Source: an uncultured Bacteroidota bacterium (GTDB lineage Bacteria; Bacteroidota; Bacteroidia; 2-12-FULL-35-15). From it: a stretch of DNA of 39,005 bases. Both the position numbers and the translations under genes were made by a program. The notes below the pieces were generated by a model, which saw nothing but the letters and a program-made list of their open reading frames with translations, had not been told where the DNA came from and ran no database searches. The DNA is taken from assembly GCA_903926385.1 (NCBI GenBank), contig CAIYIS010000043.1, forward strand, positions 1 through 39,005, read 5' to 3'. Shown piece after piece: positions 25,357-34,724 of the stretch. Every line of letters starts with the position of its first letter. Position 1 is the first letter of the stretch.

Positions 25357-26063
25357 CTATTTGTGTTTTCTGAAATCGGCAATAACGTAATTGGCGCTTA
25401 AGGTAAATAGCAAATGGCCTTCGAGGACATTGTCTTTGCCTTCGTTTATCTGTAAATATTTTTCTCCAAGTCGGTTTGTTTGAATAACGGCATCAATATC
25501 GCTTCCAAAATGAATCATATATTGGCCTGTGAATGAAAAATCAAAACGTTCTGTAAGATTAAAATGAGTTCCCAACCCCAGTTGAGTAGCAAAACTCCAT
25601 CTGTCCTTTTTCTCTGTTCGGTATTCACCAAGGACATCATCGTAAAATAAATTAGTTTGTGTTTTGGTATAATCTCCGCAAAACCCACCTAAAATATAAG
25701 GTGTGAAACTCATTTTGTTGTTGACTAGTTTAACAGGATAAATCATCATCGATTCGCCAATGTGGGCATCGTATCGCTGACCGTAGCCACCAATGTCGGT
25801 ATTCATCCAGTCGCCATACCATTCTGAATTTAATTTTCATCTATTCGGTAACGCCATTGTCCACCAGCACCTACACCAAAATAATTACCGCTCGAACTGA
25901 ACAAACTTCCCGTTGTTCTTGCTCCAAACGAAAACTCACCTCTGTGTGTATTGGTTCCGGCCTCCTGACTGTAACCCGCAATGCTTATGGTAAACAAGAG
26001 CAATAACAGGATGGTGGTAGATTTTGCTTTTTGAAAAATGCTTGAATAAATGGTTTGTTTCAT
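25357..26063 (-). pseudogene. Outer-membrane beta-barrel gene split by a one-base frameshift
   Basis: The first part (26063 to 25830, 77 residues) has a signal peptide (hydrophobic ILLLLLFTISIAGYSQ) and ends QWRYRIDEN-stop. The second part (frame through 25806-25357) continues without a gap as KLNSEWYGDWMNTDIGG after a shift at the run TTTT 25834-25837 (AAAA on the coding strand). One more A would join them into one protein of about 235 residues with strands such as FTPYILGGF and FDFSFTGQYMIHFG. Either a true frameshift or a miscalled homopolymer. A TATCTTTG promoter box lies at 26104-26111. Confidence 0.8.
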
Positions 26064-26103
26064 TCCTGAATGAATTAAGGTGTGTTGTCAATCAATTTTT
26101 GTT

Positions 26104-26111
26104 CAAAGATA
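26104..26111 (-). promoter_or_regulatory. -7 promoter box of the frameshifted barrel gene
   Basis: On the minus strand TATCTTTG, an exact TAnnTTTG match, 41 bases before ATG 26063. Confidence 0.45.
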
Positions 26112-26199
26112 ATTTTTATTTTATTTCAGTTTTTTATTTAACTGGAAAAAAATAAAGATGTTTATGATATTAACAGAATTTTAAGTTGATGCTAATTGC

Positions 26200-26207
26200 T
26201 ATATTTG
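26200..26207 (+). promoter_or_regulatory. -7 promoter box of the GT4 gene
   Basis: TATATTTG, an exact TAnnTTTG match, 20 bases before ATG 26228. No TTG at the usual spacing. Confidence 0.5.
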
Positions 26208-26227
26208 CCCACTTTAAAATTTAAAAA

Positions 26228-27370
26228 ATGGCAAAGAAAAAGGTACTTATATTTATCGACTGGTACCTGCCGGGTTACAAAGCTGGCGGGCCAATACAAT
26301 CAGTAGCTAATCTGGTAGAGCATCTCAAAGATGAGTTTGAGTTTTCTATCATTACCCGTAATACCGATTATTGCGAAACTACACCTTACCCTCATATTAA
26401 TAGTGATGCATGGAATACACTCCCAAATGGAGTTAAGGTTTACTATTTTTCGGAGAATGAACTTACACATAAAAATATTCGCAATCTGATTCGCAAAACC
26501 GATTACGACTGCACCTATCTCAATGGTATATATTCGTTGTATTTTACACTTATCCCATTATTTTATTTGCGAAAAAAACATCATAAAACAATTGTTATAG
26601 CAGCAAGAGGAATGTTTTCGGAAGGTTCGTTGAGTGTAAAAGCTACCAAGAAAAAGTTTTTTATAAGAGCAGTAAAAGTGTTGCAGTTTTTTGATAAAGT
26701 TATTTTTCATACTGCATCAGAAATCGAAAAACATGAAATCAGAAAAGTACTTGGTAATATGGTAATGATTAAAACAGCTGGTGTACTTCCACAGAAGTCA
26801 GCCATTCCAGTTTTGGTAAATCGAAAAAAGAAATCTGGTTATGCACGAATAGTGAATATCGCTCGTATTTCACCTGAAAAAAACACATTGTATGCATTAC
26901 AAATATTAAAACATTGCAAGCAAAATATTCAGTTCGATTTTTACGGGCCCGTATATGATAAGGAGTATTTTTTATTATGTCAGCAGGCCATGGCCGAATT
27001 GCCCGCAAATGTGGTTGCCAATTACAAAGGAAGTGTGGAGAGCAACCATGTTATAAATGTACTTTCTGATTATGAATTTATGTTTATGCCAACCACAGGC
27101 GAAAACTTTGGACATATCATTCTGCAGTCTTTTTCGGTTGGTTGCCCTGTAGTAATTAGTGATAAGACTCATTGGAAACATTTGCAGGAAAAGAAAATTG
27201 GATGGGAAATTCCATTAAATGAAATAACTGAATTTTCTAAAACAATTGATACTGCGGCTGTCATGAAACAGGACGAATACAATCTGATGTCGCGACATGC
27301 CTACGATTATGCTCAACATTACATCAATAATCCGGATTTGATTGAGCAGAACAGGCATCTGTTCGTCTAA
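26228..27370 (+). CDS. Family 4 glycosyltransferase (GT-B)
   Basis: 380 residues. The N-terminal domain opens with KVLIFIDWYLPGYKAGGPIQSVANL, the glycine-rich acceptor-side loop of GT4 enzymes. The C-terminal domain shows RIVNIARISPEKN (about 210-222), FDFYGPVYD and the donor-binding stretch PTTGENFGHIILQSFSVGCPVVISD (given here in part), equivalent to the E-x7-E motif. It transfers a sugar to a lipid-linked or surface glycan. It precedes a carbamoyltransferase and a GT2 gene on the same strand, so this is a second small glycan locus. Confidence 0.85.
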   Translation: MAKKKVLIFIDWYLPGYKAGGPIQSVANLVEHLKDEFEFSIITRNTDYCETTPYPHINSDAWNTLPNGVKVYYFSENELTHKNIRNLIRKTDYDCTYLNGIYSLYFTLIPLFYLRKKHHKTIVIAARGMFSEGSLSVKATKKKFFIRAVKVLQFFDKVIFHTASEIEKHEIRKVLGNMVMIKTAGVLPQKSAIPVLVNRKKKSGYARIVNIARISPEKNTLYALQILKHCKQNIQFDFYGPVYDKEYFLLCQQAMAELPANVVANYKGSVESNHVINVLSDYEFMFMPTTGENFGHIILQSFSVGCPVVISDKTHWKHLQEKKIGWEIPLNEITEFSKTIDTAAVMKQDEYNLMSRHAYDYAQHYINNPDLIEQNRHLFV

Positions 27371-27379
27371 TCTTTTTTC

Positions 27380-27409
27380 TTGCTACTTTCCTAATCTTAA
27401 TTACTTTTG
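27380..27409 (+). promoter_or_regulatory. Consensus promoter before the carbamoyltransferase gene
   Basis: TTG (27380-27382), exactly 19 bases, then TACTTTTG (27402-27409), a full match to the Bacteroidota pattern, 39 bases before ATG 27449. It lies between two glycan genes, so the last two can be expressed apart from the GT4 gene. Confidence 0.65.
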
Positions 27410-27448
27410 CGTACTTTAATTTTTATTCATTACAATTTATAATTCCTT

Positions 27449-29173
27449 ATGTATATTTTAGGATTAAATGCTTTTCATGGTGATTCTTCGGCTTGTATTT
27501 TAAAAGACGGAGAAGTAATAGTAGCGTTGGAAGAAGAGCGCATCAGGAGAATAAAACACTGGGCAGGTTTCCCTATCGAAGCAATAAAATATTGTTTGCA
27601 AGATGCAGGCATTACCATCAAAGATATTGATTACATTACCATTTCAAGAGACCCTTCGGCTAATGTTATTAAGAAAATAAAACATACACTCAAGAATAAA
27701 GTTTCGGTATCGGTCATCCTAGACCGATATAGCAATTCTAAAAAAGTAAAGTCGGTTAAGGCTGTATTGGCAGAAGAATTAAATGTTTCGGAGAATGAAA
27801 TAAAAGCTGAAATTCATAATATAGAGCATCACCGCTCTCATTTGGGTAGTTCATTTTTTGCATCTCCTTTCGAAAAATCAGCGCTATTGTCCATTGATGG
27901 TTTTGGAGATTTTACTTCCACCATGACCGCTGTTGGTGCTGGAAATCAGATTGAAGTGCTCGATGCGGTTCACTTTCCTCATTCGGCTGGTATATTTTAC
28001 ACTTCCTTCACGCAGTATCTCGGTTTTCCTAAATATGGTGACGAATACAAAGTAATGGGTCTTGCTCCTTATGGCAATCCCATTTATGTGGATAAATTGA
28101 AGGATGTGTTAGAACTAACCGATGACGGGCTTTTCAAACTTAATCTCAAGTATTTTAAACATCACAAAGATGGTGTAAAGATGAGTTGGGAAGGAGGAGA
28201 ACCCGATATTGAAAGTATTTACAGCGATTACATGGTTGAGAAATTCGGCCCAGCACGCAAACGTGAAGATGAATTAACCCAATACCACAAAGACCTTGCA
28301 GCATCTGTACAGCGGTTTTGCGAGGAATTGATATTTCATATTCTAAATCATTTACATAAAAAAACAGGTTTAGATAATCTTTGTATTGCTGGCGGTGTGG
28401 CTCAAAACTCTGTTGCAAACGGGAAGGTTTTGCAAAATACTCCTTTTAAAAATGTTTACATCCCGCCAGCGGGTCACGATGCAGGTACTTCTATGGGCTC
28501 TGCTTTATTCTTATATAATCAAATTTTAAAGCAGAAGAGGGCCTTACCAACTTATTCGGGTTCTTTAGGAAGTCATTATACCGAATCTGAAATTGAAAGT
28601 TATTTAAAATCGCAGAACATGAAGTTCGAAAAATATTCGGATGAAGTGCTTTATGATATGGTCACTGATTGTATTATTAACGGTGGAGTAGTGGGATGGT
28701 TTCAAGGACGAGCTGAGTTTGGACCTCGAGCTTTGGGGCATCGTTCTATCATTGCCGACCCTAGACGAGCGGATGCAAAAGAAATATTGAACTTAAAGAT
28801 TAAACGAAGAGAGTCTTTTCGTCCATTTGCTCCATCCATTCTTATGGAGTTTGTTCCCGATTATTTTGCACATGCCGATAACGTCCCGTTTATGGAGAAA
28901 GTGTATTTGATAAAAGAAAATATGCGGAGTAAAATACCTGCTGTAACCCATGTAGATGGCACAGGAAGGTTGCAAACCGTAGATAAAAATTTCGAACCAA
29001 AATATCATGCATTGATATCGACATTTAATAAAAAGACAGGAGTGCCTATTTTGCTCAATACTTCATTCAATGAAAATGAACCAATCGTAAATTCGCCCGG
29101 AAATGCTTTGGATTGTTTTTTAAGAACCAAAATGGATATGCTCGTTCTCGAAAACTTTATCGTTTCACGTTAA
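27449..29173 (+). CDS. Carbamoyltransferase of the NodU/CmcH family
   Basis: 574 residues. Starts with the ASKHA-type MYILGLNAFHGDSSACILKDG in parts typical of the family, with EEERIRRIKHW next, then HHRSHLGSSFFASPF (about 127-141) with metal-site histidines, DGFGDFTS, and KVMGLAPYG (about 200-208). The C-terminal half has GGVAQNSVANG, PPAGHDAGTSMG, GWFQGRAEFGPRALGHRSI and LNTSFNENEPIV, all NodU/TobZ landmarks. It transfers the carbamoyl group of carbamoyl phosphate, via a carbamoyl-adenylate, to a hydroxyl group, here probably on a sugar, between two glycosyltransferases. The GT2 gene starts 3 bases after its stop. Confidence 0.92.
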   Translation: MYILGLNAFHGDSSACILKDGEVIVALEEERIRRIKHWAGFPIEAIKYCLQDAGITIKDIDYITISRDPSANVIKKIKHTLKNKVSVSVILDRYSNSKKVKSVKAVLAEELNVSENEIKAEIHNIEHHRSHLGSSFFASPFEKSALLSIDGFGDFTSTMTAVGAGNQIEVLDAVHFPHSAGIFYTSFTQYLGFPKYGDEYKVMGLAPYGNPIYVDKLKDVLELTDDGLFKLNLKYFKHHKDGVKMSWEGGEPDIESIYSDYMVEKFGPARKREDELTQYHKDLAASVQRFCEELIFHILNHLHKKTGLDNLCIAGGVAQNSVANGKVLQNTPFKNVYIPPAGHDAGTSMGSALFLYNQILKQKRALPTYSGSLGSHYTESEIESYLKSQNMKFEKYSDEVLYDMVTDCIINGGVVGWFQGRAEFGPRALGHRSIIADPRRADAKEILNLKIKRRESFRPFAPSILMEFVPDYFAHADNVPFMEKVYLIKENMRSKIPAVTHVDGTGRLQTVDKNFEPKYHALISTFNKKTGVPILLNTSFNENEPIVNSPGNALDCFLRTKMDMLVLENFIVSR

Positions 29174-29176
29174 TTC

Positions 29177-29929
29177 ATGCTTAAAGTTTCCGTTATAACT
29201 GTTTGTTTCAATAGTGCTGAAACCATTGAAAATACAATACAATCGGTTATCGAACAAGATTACGGCAATATTGAGTACATAGTCGTAGATGGTAAATCTA
29301 CAGATGATACGCTTAAAATTCTGGAACGATACAAAGCAAATATCTCAACCTTGCTATCTGAAAAAGATGATGGAATCTACTATGCCATCAATAAAGGTAT
29401 AGTGCTTGCAACAGGCGATATAATTGCCATACTGCATGCTGATGATTTTTATTGTAGCAATCAGGTGATTTCTTCTGTTGTAAAAACGTTTCAAGAAAAA
29501 CAAACAAATACCGTATACGGAGATTTGCAATATGTACAAAGGAATGATACGAATAAGGTAACTCGAAATTGGATTGCGGGAGCATTTAATTCTGAATTGT
29601 TCCGCAAAGGTTGGATGCCTCCGCATCCTGCATTTTTTGTTCAGAGACTTTGTTACAGCAAATTCGGAGTGTTTAATACCGATTTGAAATCTTCTGCAGA
29701 TTACGAAATGATGTTGCGTTTATTGAAGAAACACAAGTGTTCTACTCAATACATTCCTCAAGTGCTTGTAAAAATGAGAGTAGGAGGTAAGAGCAATATT
29801 ACATTAATGAATCGAATAAGAGCCAACAGAGAAGATAAAAAGGCTTGGTTTATAAATGGACTCAAACCAGGGATGTTTACCCTAATATTAAAACCACTTT
29901 CAAAACTTGGACAGTTTCTGAGAAAGTAA
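29177..29929 (+). CDS. Family 2 glycosyltransferase
   Basis: 250 residues. GT-A pattern: LKVSVITVCFNSAETIENTI (2-21, partial), YIVVDGKSTDDTL, EKDDGIYYAINKGI, then the metal-binding LHADDFY (about 87-93) and PHPAFFVQ. These small enzymes of the WcaA/colanic-acid type add one sugar to a growing glycan. It follows the carbamoyltransferase by 3 bases and is surely co-translated with it. The region after it (29930-30001) shows only a weak potential hairpin. Confidence 0.88.
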   Translation: MLKVSVITVCFNSAETIENTIQSVIEQDYGNIEYIVVDGKSTDDTLKILERYKANISTLLSEKDDGIYYAINKGIVLATGDIIAILHADDFYCSNQVISSVVKTFQEKQTNTVYGDLQYVQRNDTNKVTRNWIAGAFNSELFRKGWMPPHPAFFVQRLCYSKFGVFNTDLKSSADYEMMLRLLKKHKCSTQYIPQVLVKMRVGGKSNITLMNRIRANREDKKAWFINGLKPGMFTLILKPLSKLGQFLRK

Positions 29930-30001
29930 CTTCAAAACAAAAAAGAAAAGAATCTTCTTTGATTAGGTTTCATCAAAAATATTCCACCCATACAAAATAG
30001 G

Positions 30002-31243
30002 TTAGTTGTTTTTACACTTATAATATAGTGTAGAACAATTTTCTTTTCTAAAAATCAGATTAGCCTGTTGTTTTATTTCCTCTGTTGTCACAGCCAGGTA
30101 TTTTTCTGTTTCATGATTTATTAAATCTGCATCGCCAAGTAATTCGCAAATGGCAAGGTTAGTGGCTTTGTTCAGCACTTCCACTTCACCAAATAGATGT
30201 GTAGCTTCACTTTTATTTTTCACTTTTTTCAACTCGTTATCACTTACATTCTCATTTTTGAATTTTTCGAGTACTTCTATAATTGAGGCATCAGCTGTTT
30301 CCATGGTTACTCCTTTGGTTAATTTACCAGAAACAACAAATAAGCCCTTGTCGAAGTCGCCCATTACAAAAGCATGAATTTCGCTGAATAATTTTTTCTC
30401 TTTAATAAGTTCGTTGTGCAGACGAGAAGAATTGCCTTGAGATAAAATGTCTGAAAGCAAATCAGTAGCATAATATTCTTTATCATACCTCGAACACATG
30501 TGATATACCTTATAAATAGCATCAAGCGGAACGTCACGTTCTACTGTCATGGTTCGTTCTTCGGTTTGTTTGGGTTCTGCAGGAAGATTTCGCTTGCGAT
30601 TTTCTCCCATCGGAATTTTACCAAACCATTTCTCAGTAAGTTGCTTTACATTTTCAACTTCTACATTTCCGGCCACCACCATTATGGCATTTTCGGGAGT
30701 ATAAAAACGTTTGAAAAAACTTTTAACGTCTTCCATTTTCGCATTCTCAATGTGCGATATTTCTTTACCAATAGTATCCCACTTATATGGATGTACTTTG
30801 TATGCTAACGGACGAATCAAAAGCCAAACATCGCCATAAGGCTGATTGAGGTAGCGCTGCTTAAACTCTTCTATTACCACATTTCGCTGAACTTCCAAAC
30901 TTTTTTCTGAGAATGCAAGGCTAAGCATTCGATCGCTTTCAATCCAGAAACCTGTTTCCAGATTATCCGAAGGAAGAGTGAGATAATAATTAGTAATATC
31001 GTTTGTTGTAAAAGCATTATTCTCTCCACCCACCCGTTGTAATGGTTCATCATAATTTGGAATATTTACACTCCCACCAAACATTAGGTGTTCGAATAAA
31101 TGGGCAAAACCAGTTTGTTCCGGATTTTCGTCTCTTGAACCCACGTCATATAATATATTAATACATGCCAATGGAGTCGACTTGTCCTGATGTATGATTA
31201 CACGCAAATCATTCTCTAATTTGTACTTTTCAAATTTTATCAT
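30002..31243 (-). CDS. M16 family zinc peptidase
   Basis: 413 residues. The inverted zinc motif HLFEH (48-52) and the third ligand region VVIEEF (124-129) are intact, as are GSRDENPEQTGFAH and NAFTTNDITNYY. This is the usual length of a single catalytic half-repeat pair in the pitrilysin/processing-peptidase family. There is no signal peptide, so it is probably cytoplasmic unless exported another way. It starts 27 bases after the stop of a FabK-like gene and is likely in its operon. No separate inactive M16 partner is seen. Confidence 0.88.
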   Translation of the reverse strand: MIKFEKYKLENDLRVIIHQDKSTPLACINILYDVGSRDENPEQTGFAHLFEHLMFGGSVNIPNYDEPLQRVGGENNAFTTNDITNYYLTLPSDNLETGFWIESDRMLSLAFSEKSLEVQRNVVIEEFKQRYLNQPYGDVWLLIRPLAYKVHPYKWDTIGKEISHIENAKMEDVKSFFKRFYTPENAIMVVAGNVEVENVKQLTEKWFGKIPMGENRKRNLPAEPKQTEERTMTVERDVPLDAIYKVYHMCSRYDKEYYATDLLSDILSQGNSSRLHNELIKEKKLFSEIHAFVMGDFDKGLFVVSGKLTKGVTMETADASIIEVLEKFKNENVSDNELKKVKNKSEATHLFGEVEVLNKATNLAICELLGDADLINHETEKYLAVTTEEIKQQANLIFRKENCSTLYYKCKNN

Positions 31244-31270
31244 ATCTCTTTAATTATTTCTGAATTGAAA

Positions 31271-32218
31271 TTAAAATTCAGACTTTAAAAGTTCATTTTT
31301 TGCTGAATAATATTCTGTAAGAATTTCATCCACTATGTCTTTTGCCGGTTTTATTTCTCGAATAAGAGAAGCAATTTGCCCGATTTCCAACTCTCCGTCT
31401 GTTAAATCGCCCTCAAACATACCTTTTTTTGCTCTACCACGACCAAGTAATTTTGCTAATTCTTCAACCGAAGCACCACTTAGTTCCACCTGTTCTACTT
31501 TATCATAGAATTCATTTCGAAGTAAACGTACCGGAGTAAGTTGCTTTAACATCAATTTGGTGTCACCTTCGTTAGCTGAAATTACCCGATTTTTAAAATT
31601 AATATTTGCTGAAGATTCTACAGAAGCCACAAATCGACTGCCGATTTGAACCGCATCTGCTCCCAAAGCCATAGCCGCTAACATTCCTCTTCCAGTGGCT
31701 ATTCCGCCTGCAGCAATTACTGGAATTTTAACTGCCTGTTTGATTGAAGGAATTAAACACATTGTAGTGGTTTCTTCTCGGCCATTATGACCTCCAGCTT
31801 CAAATCCTTCGGCTACTATCGCATCCACACCAGCTTCTTCTGCTTTTTTAGCAAATTTAGCATTTGCGATTACATGTACTACAGTTACACCATTGTCTTT
31901 TAACTTCTGTGTCCAGGTTTTAGGATTTCCAGCTGATACAAAAACAATTTTAACTCCCAGTTCAAGTATGGTTTCTATATGTTTGTCAATGTCAGGGTAA
32001 ATCATTGGAAGATTTACAGCGAATGGTTTAACGGTAGCTTTTTGGCATTTCAAGATGTGCTCTCTCAGAATATCTGGGTACATACTTCCGCTACCGATAA
32101 TCCCCAAACCACCTGCATTACTAACTGCAGAAGCAAGCTCCCAACCACTACACCAAATCATTCCTGCCTGTACAAGTGGATAACTTATATTAAAAAGTTT
32201 CGTTATTTTGTTATTCAT
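31271..32218 (-). CDS. FMN-dependent nitronate monooxygenase / FabK-type enoyl-ACP reductase family
   Basis: 315 residues with a TIM-barrel plan. Landmarks: PLVQAGMIWCSGWELASAVSNAGGLG (start, in part), GVKIVFVSAGNPK, AIVAEGFEAGGHNG (about 135-148), VIAAGGIATGRGM and ADAVQIGSRFVAS for phosphate binding of FMN. The family includes nitronate monooxygenases (2-nitropropane dioxygenase) and the enoyl-ACP reductase FabK; from sequence alone I cannot tell which. It leads a two-gene operon with an M16 peptidase. A TACCTTCG box, near-consensus, lies at 32251-32258 on the minus strand. Confidence 0.85.
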   Translation of the reverse strand: MNNKITKLFNISYPLVQAGMIWCSGWELASAVSNAGGLGIIGSGSMYPDILREHILKCQKATVKPFAVNLPMIYPDIDKHIETILELGVKIVFVSAGNPKTWTQKLKDNGVTVVHVIANAKFAKKAEEAGVDAIVAEGFEAGGHNGREETTTMCLIPSIKQAVKIPVIAAGGIATGRGMLAAMALGADAVQIGSRFVASVESSANINFKNRVISANEGDTKLMLKQLTPVRLLRNEFYDKVEQVELSGASVEELAKLLGRGRAKKGMFEGDLTDGELEIGQIASLIREIKPAKDIVDEILTEYYSAKNELLKSEF

Positions 32219-32250
32219 ATAAATATTTTAATTATTTTTGCCAAACGATG

Positions 32251-32258
32251 CGAAGGTA
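32251..32258 (-). promoter_or_regulatory. -7-like box of the FabK-like/M16 operon
   Basis: On the minus strand TACCTTCG, one mismatch from TAnnTTTG, 33 bases before ATG 32218. Confidence 0.35.
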
Positions 32259-32317
32259 AAAGAATTTTCTTTTTCATAGATTTTTTAATTTTAATATACT
32301 TGTAATTATAATTTATA

Positions 32318-32325
32318 TACATTTG
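32318..32325 (+). promoter_or_regulatory. -7 promoter box very close to the DUF6089 gene start
   Basis: TACATTTG, an exact TAnnTTTG match, ends only 4 bases before ATG 32330. If used, the transcript would have almost no leader. Confidence 0.4.
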
Positions 32326-32329
32326 TACC

Positions 32330-33250
32330 ATGCGTAAACTAATACTAGCAATAGCAATTTTAACCTCCCCACTTGTTGGTCTTGCCCAATACAATTGGGA
32401 TATTGGCGTTCAAGCCGGAGCTGCCAATTATTTAGGTGAAATGGGAGGAAAGCAAGGGACCCGAAAGGACTTTGTAAATGATATTAAATTGGATAAAACC
32501 CAATTTACTGTGGGTGGATTTGCACGTTATAAATTCACCTCTTTACTATCTGCTCAATTAGGTTTGAACTGGGTCCGAATTACCGGAGCTGATAATGCCT
32601 CAACTAATCCTGCTCGTGTAGGACGTAATTTGTCTTTCAGAGATGATATGGTTGAATTAGCCTTAACTGCTCAGGTATTTTTTTACGAAATGCCCGATTT
32701 AGGTCATACTTATCGTTATAAAAATGACTTTAAAATGTATGCTTTTGGTGGTATTGCTGGAGTATATTACAATCCAAAAACGTCTTATAATGGTTCTATG
32801 GTTGCTTTACGTCCTTTACAAACTGAAGGTAAAAGTTACAGCCCGGTTACGGCAGCTGTGCCTTTAGGTTTAGGGTTCCTTTTTACATTGAACAAACATC
32901 ACCGAATAGGCTGGGAATTTAATTGGCGAACTACTTTTACTGATTATCTAGATGATGTAAGTGGAAATTATGTTGACCGAGCAACATTGTCTAGCGATGA
33001 AGCGCGAGCACTAGCTGACAGAAGACATGAGTTAGGTGATAATGTTCCTACATCAATAGCAGCAGGTGAAAATCAATATGGTAAGCCGGGAGAAAAAAGA
33101 GGAGATCCTTCACACAAAGATTCGTATTTGAGTACTTCTTTATATTACAGTTATGTTATTAGAGGAAGAAGTAGTTTATATAAATCTAAATATGGTAGCA
33201 TATTTAGAAAATCAAAATCGAAGAAACGTAAGATACGTGCTAAATTCTAG
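32330..33250 (+). CDS. Outer-membrane beta-barrel protein, DUF6089 family
   Basis: 306 residues. Signal peptide MRKLILAIAILTSPLVGLAQ, followed at once by the family phrase YNWDIGVQAGAANYLGEMGG. Beta strands with aromatic ends follow (FARYKFTSLLSAQLGLNW, MYAFGGIAGVYYNP, LGLGFLFTLNKHHRIGWEFNWRTTFTDYLDDVSG given in pieces), and the end is strongly basic (KSKSKKRKIRAKF). DUF6089 proteins are common in Bacteroidota next to isoprenoid and outer-membrane biogenesis genes; function is not established. A strong terminator follows, so it is a single-gene unit. Confidence 0.8.
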   Translation: MRKLILAIAILTSPLVGLAQYNWDIGVQAGAANYLGEMGGKQGTRKDFVNDIKLDKTQFTVGGFARYKFTSLLSAQLGLNWVRITGADNASTNPARVGRNLSFRDDMVELALTAQVFFYEMPDLGHTYRYKNDFKMYAFGGIAGVYYNPKTSYNGSMVALRPLQTEGKSYSPVTAAVPLGLGFLFTLNKHHRIGWEFNWRTTFTDYLDDVSGNYVDRATLSSDEARALADRRHELGDNVPTSIAAGENQYGKPGEKRGDPSHKDSYLSTSLYYSYVIRGRSSLYKSKYGSIFRKSKSKKRKIRAKF

Positions 33251-33267
33251 GATGTATTAATAATAAG

Positions 33268-33308
33268 AAAAGGAAAAGCGAGAAAGTAATTTTCTCGCTT
33301 TTCCTTTT
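33268..33308 (+). terminator. Strong intrinsic terminator
   Basis: A perfect 18-bp stem, AAAAGGAAAAGCGAGAAA (33268-33285) with its complement at 33291-33308, loop GTAAT, followed by T residues. It begins 17 bases past the DUF6089 gene. Confidence 0.9.
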
Positions 33309-33394
33309 TCGTATACTATTATAAATTTCTGCAGAATACTACAACTACATATAAAAAGTAGAACTCATATTATTTTTTTCCCTTTTTCTGCATG

Positions 33395-33402
33395 TAATTT
33401 TG
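33395..33402 (+). promoter_or_regulatory. -7 promoter box of the paa operon
   Basis: TAATTTTG, an exact TAnnTTTG match, 27 bases before ATG 33430. No TTG at the normal spacing. Confidence 0.45.
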
Positions 33403-33429
33403 TAATATTGTGTCCTCAAAAATCAGAAA

Positions 33430-34371
33430 ATGGAAGACGCTAAAAAATTAGAAGCTTTTGAAGCTAAAATAAATTCGGGAGTTAAGATAGAACCTAAGGA
33501 TTGGATGCCCGAAGCATACCGCAAGCAACTGGTACGAATGATGAGTCAGCATGCTCACTCTGAAATAGTAGGTATGTTACCCGAAGGAAACTGGATTACT
33601 CGCGCTCCAAACCTCCGAAGAAAAGCCATTTTACTTGCAAAAGTTCAGGACGAAGGTGGACATGGATTGTATTTATACAGTGCTGCCGAAACTTTAGGCG
33701 TTGACCGTACAGAATTGTTGGAACAACTCCATACCGGCAAAGCAAAATATTCAAGCATCTTTAATTACCCAACACTTACCTGGGCCGACATCGGAGCCAT
33801 CGGTTGGTTGGTTGATGGTGCTGCCATTATGAATCAAACAGCCTTGGCACGTGGGTCCTATGGTCCTTATTCTCGTGCTATGGTGCGTATCTGCAAAGAA
33901 GAAAGTTTTCACAATCGTCAGGGGTACGAAATAATGATGCAACTTGCACAAGGAACACCTGAGCAGAAAGCAATGGCACAAGATGCATTGAACCGCTGGT
34001 GGTGGCCTGCAGTGATGATGCTTGGCCCAAGCGATGATAACTCACCAAACAGCGAACAGTTGATGCGTTGGAAAGTAAAGATGGAAAGCAATGATGCAAT
34101 CCGCGAGCGATTTATTGACAGAACAGTTCCTCAGGCTGAATTCATTGGTTTAACGGTACCTGATAAAGACTTGAAATTTGATGAAGAAACAGGTCATTAT
34201 ACACATGGTAAAATAAACTGGGATGAGTTTTTTGATGTAATAAAAGGCAATGGCCCGTGCAATGCAAAACGTTTGAAAGATCGCATTGATGCAGATAAGA
34301 ATGGTAAATGGGTGAGAGAAGCTGCTGTGGCTTACGCAGCAAAACGAGTTAAAGAAAAAGAAATCGCATAA
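33430..34371 (+). CDS. paaA: Phenylacetyl-CoA 1,2-epoxidase catalytic subunit PaaA
   Basis: 313 residues. PaaA is the di-iron subunit of the multicomponent oxygenase that converts phenylacetyl-CoA to its ring 1,2-epoxide, the first ring attack in aerobic phenylacetate breakdown. The carboxylate/histidine iron ligands are visible: Glu45 in [12 protein letters not shown]75-x-x-H78 in VQDEGGHG and E158-x-x-H161 in EESFHNRQG. The sequence [20 protein letters not shown] is diagnostic. First gene of paaABCD; paaB follows after 64 bases that contain a 10-bp stem-loop (34377-34404). Confidence 0.96.
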   Translation: MEDAKKLEAFEAKINSGVKIEPKDWMPEAYRKQLVRMMSQHAHSEIVGMLPEGNWITRAPNLRRKAILLAKVQDEGGHGLYLYSAAETLGVDRTELLEQLHTGKAKYSSIFNYPTLTWADIGAIGWLVDGAAIMNQTALARGSYGPYSRAMVRICKEESFHNRQGYEIMMQLAQGTPEQKAMAQDALNRWWWPAVMMLGPSDDNSPNSEQLMRWKVKMESNDAIRERFIDRTVPQAEFIGLTVPDKDLKFDEETGHYTHGKINWDEFFDVIKGNGPCNAKRLKDRIDADKNGKWVREAAVAYAAKRVKEKEIA

Positions 34372-34435
34372 ATTGTTTTTGGTTGTTACTTCACACAACC
34401 AAAACTGACAACTAATAACTAACAACAATAAAAAT

Positions 34436-34723
34436 ATGACAGACACACAATGGCCGGTATGGGAAGTATTTGTTCAGGCTAATCCTGGAATTCCCCACAA
34501 ACATGCAGGTAGCGTTCATGCGCCTGATGCTGAAATGGCGTTACAAAATGCAAGAGATGTATACTCGCGTAGAAGCGAAGGGATGAATATTTGGGTGGTT
34601 CCTGCTAATGCAATTACCGCTTCAAGTCCCGAAGATCAAGGATCTTTCTTCGAACCTTCGAATGATAAGCCTTATCGTCATCCAACGTTTTACAAAATTC
34701 CGGAAGGTGTAAAGTATTTATAA
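34436..34723 (+). CDS. paaB: Phenylacetyl-CoA 1,2-epoxidase subunit PaaB
   Basis: 95 residues, the normal PaaB length. Family phrases are WEVFVQANPGIPHKHAGSVHAPDAE (in part), ALQNARDVYSRRSEGMNIWVVP and the end RHPTFYKIPEGVKYL. PaaB bridges PaaAC heterodimers in the epoxidase complex and has no catalytic residue of its own. Second gene of the paa operon. Confidence 0.95.
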   Translation: MTDTQWPVWEVFVQANPGIPHKHAGSVHAPDAEMALQNARDVYSRRSEGMNIWVVPANAITASSPEDQGSFFEPSNDKPYRHPTFYKIPEGVKYL

Positions 34724-34724
34724 G

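Noticed and set aside
29930-30001. Terminator after the GT2 gene
   Set aside because: Only a weak AAGAAAAGAATCTTCTTT pairing is visible, with no proper stem or T run.
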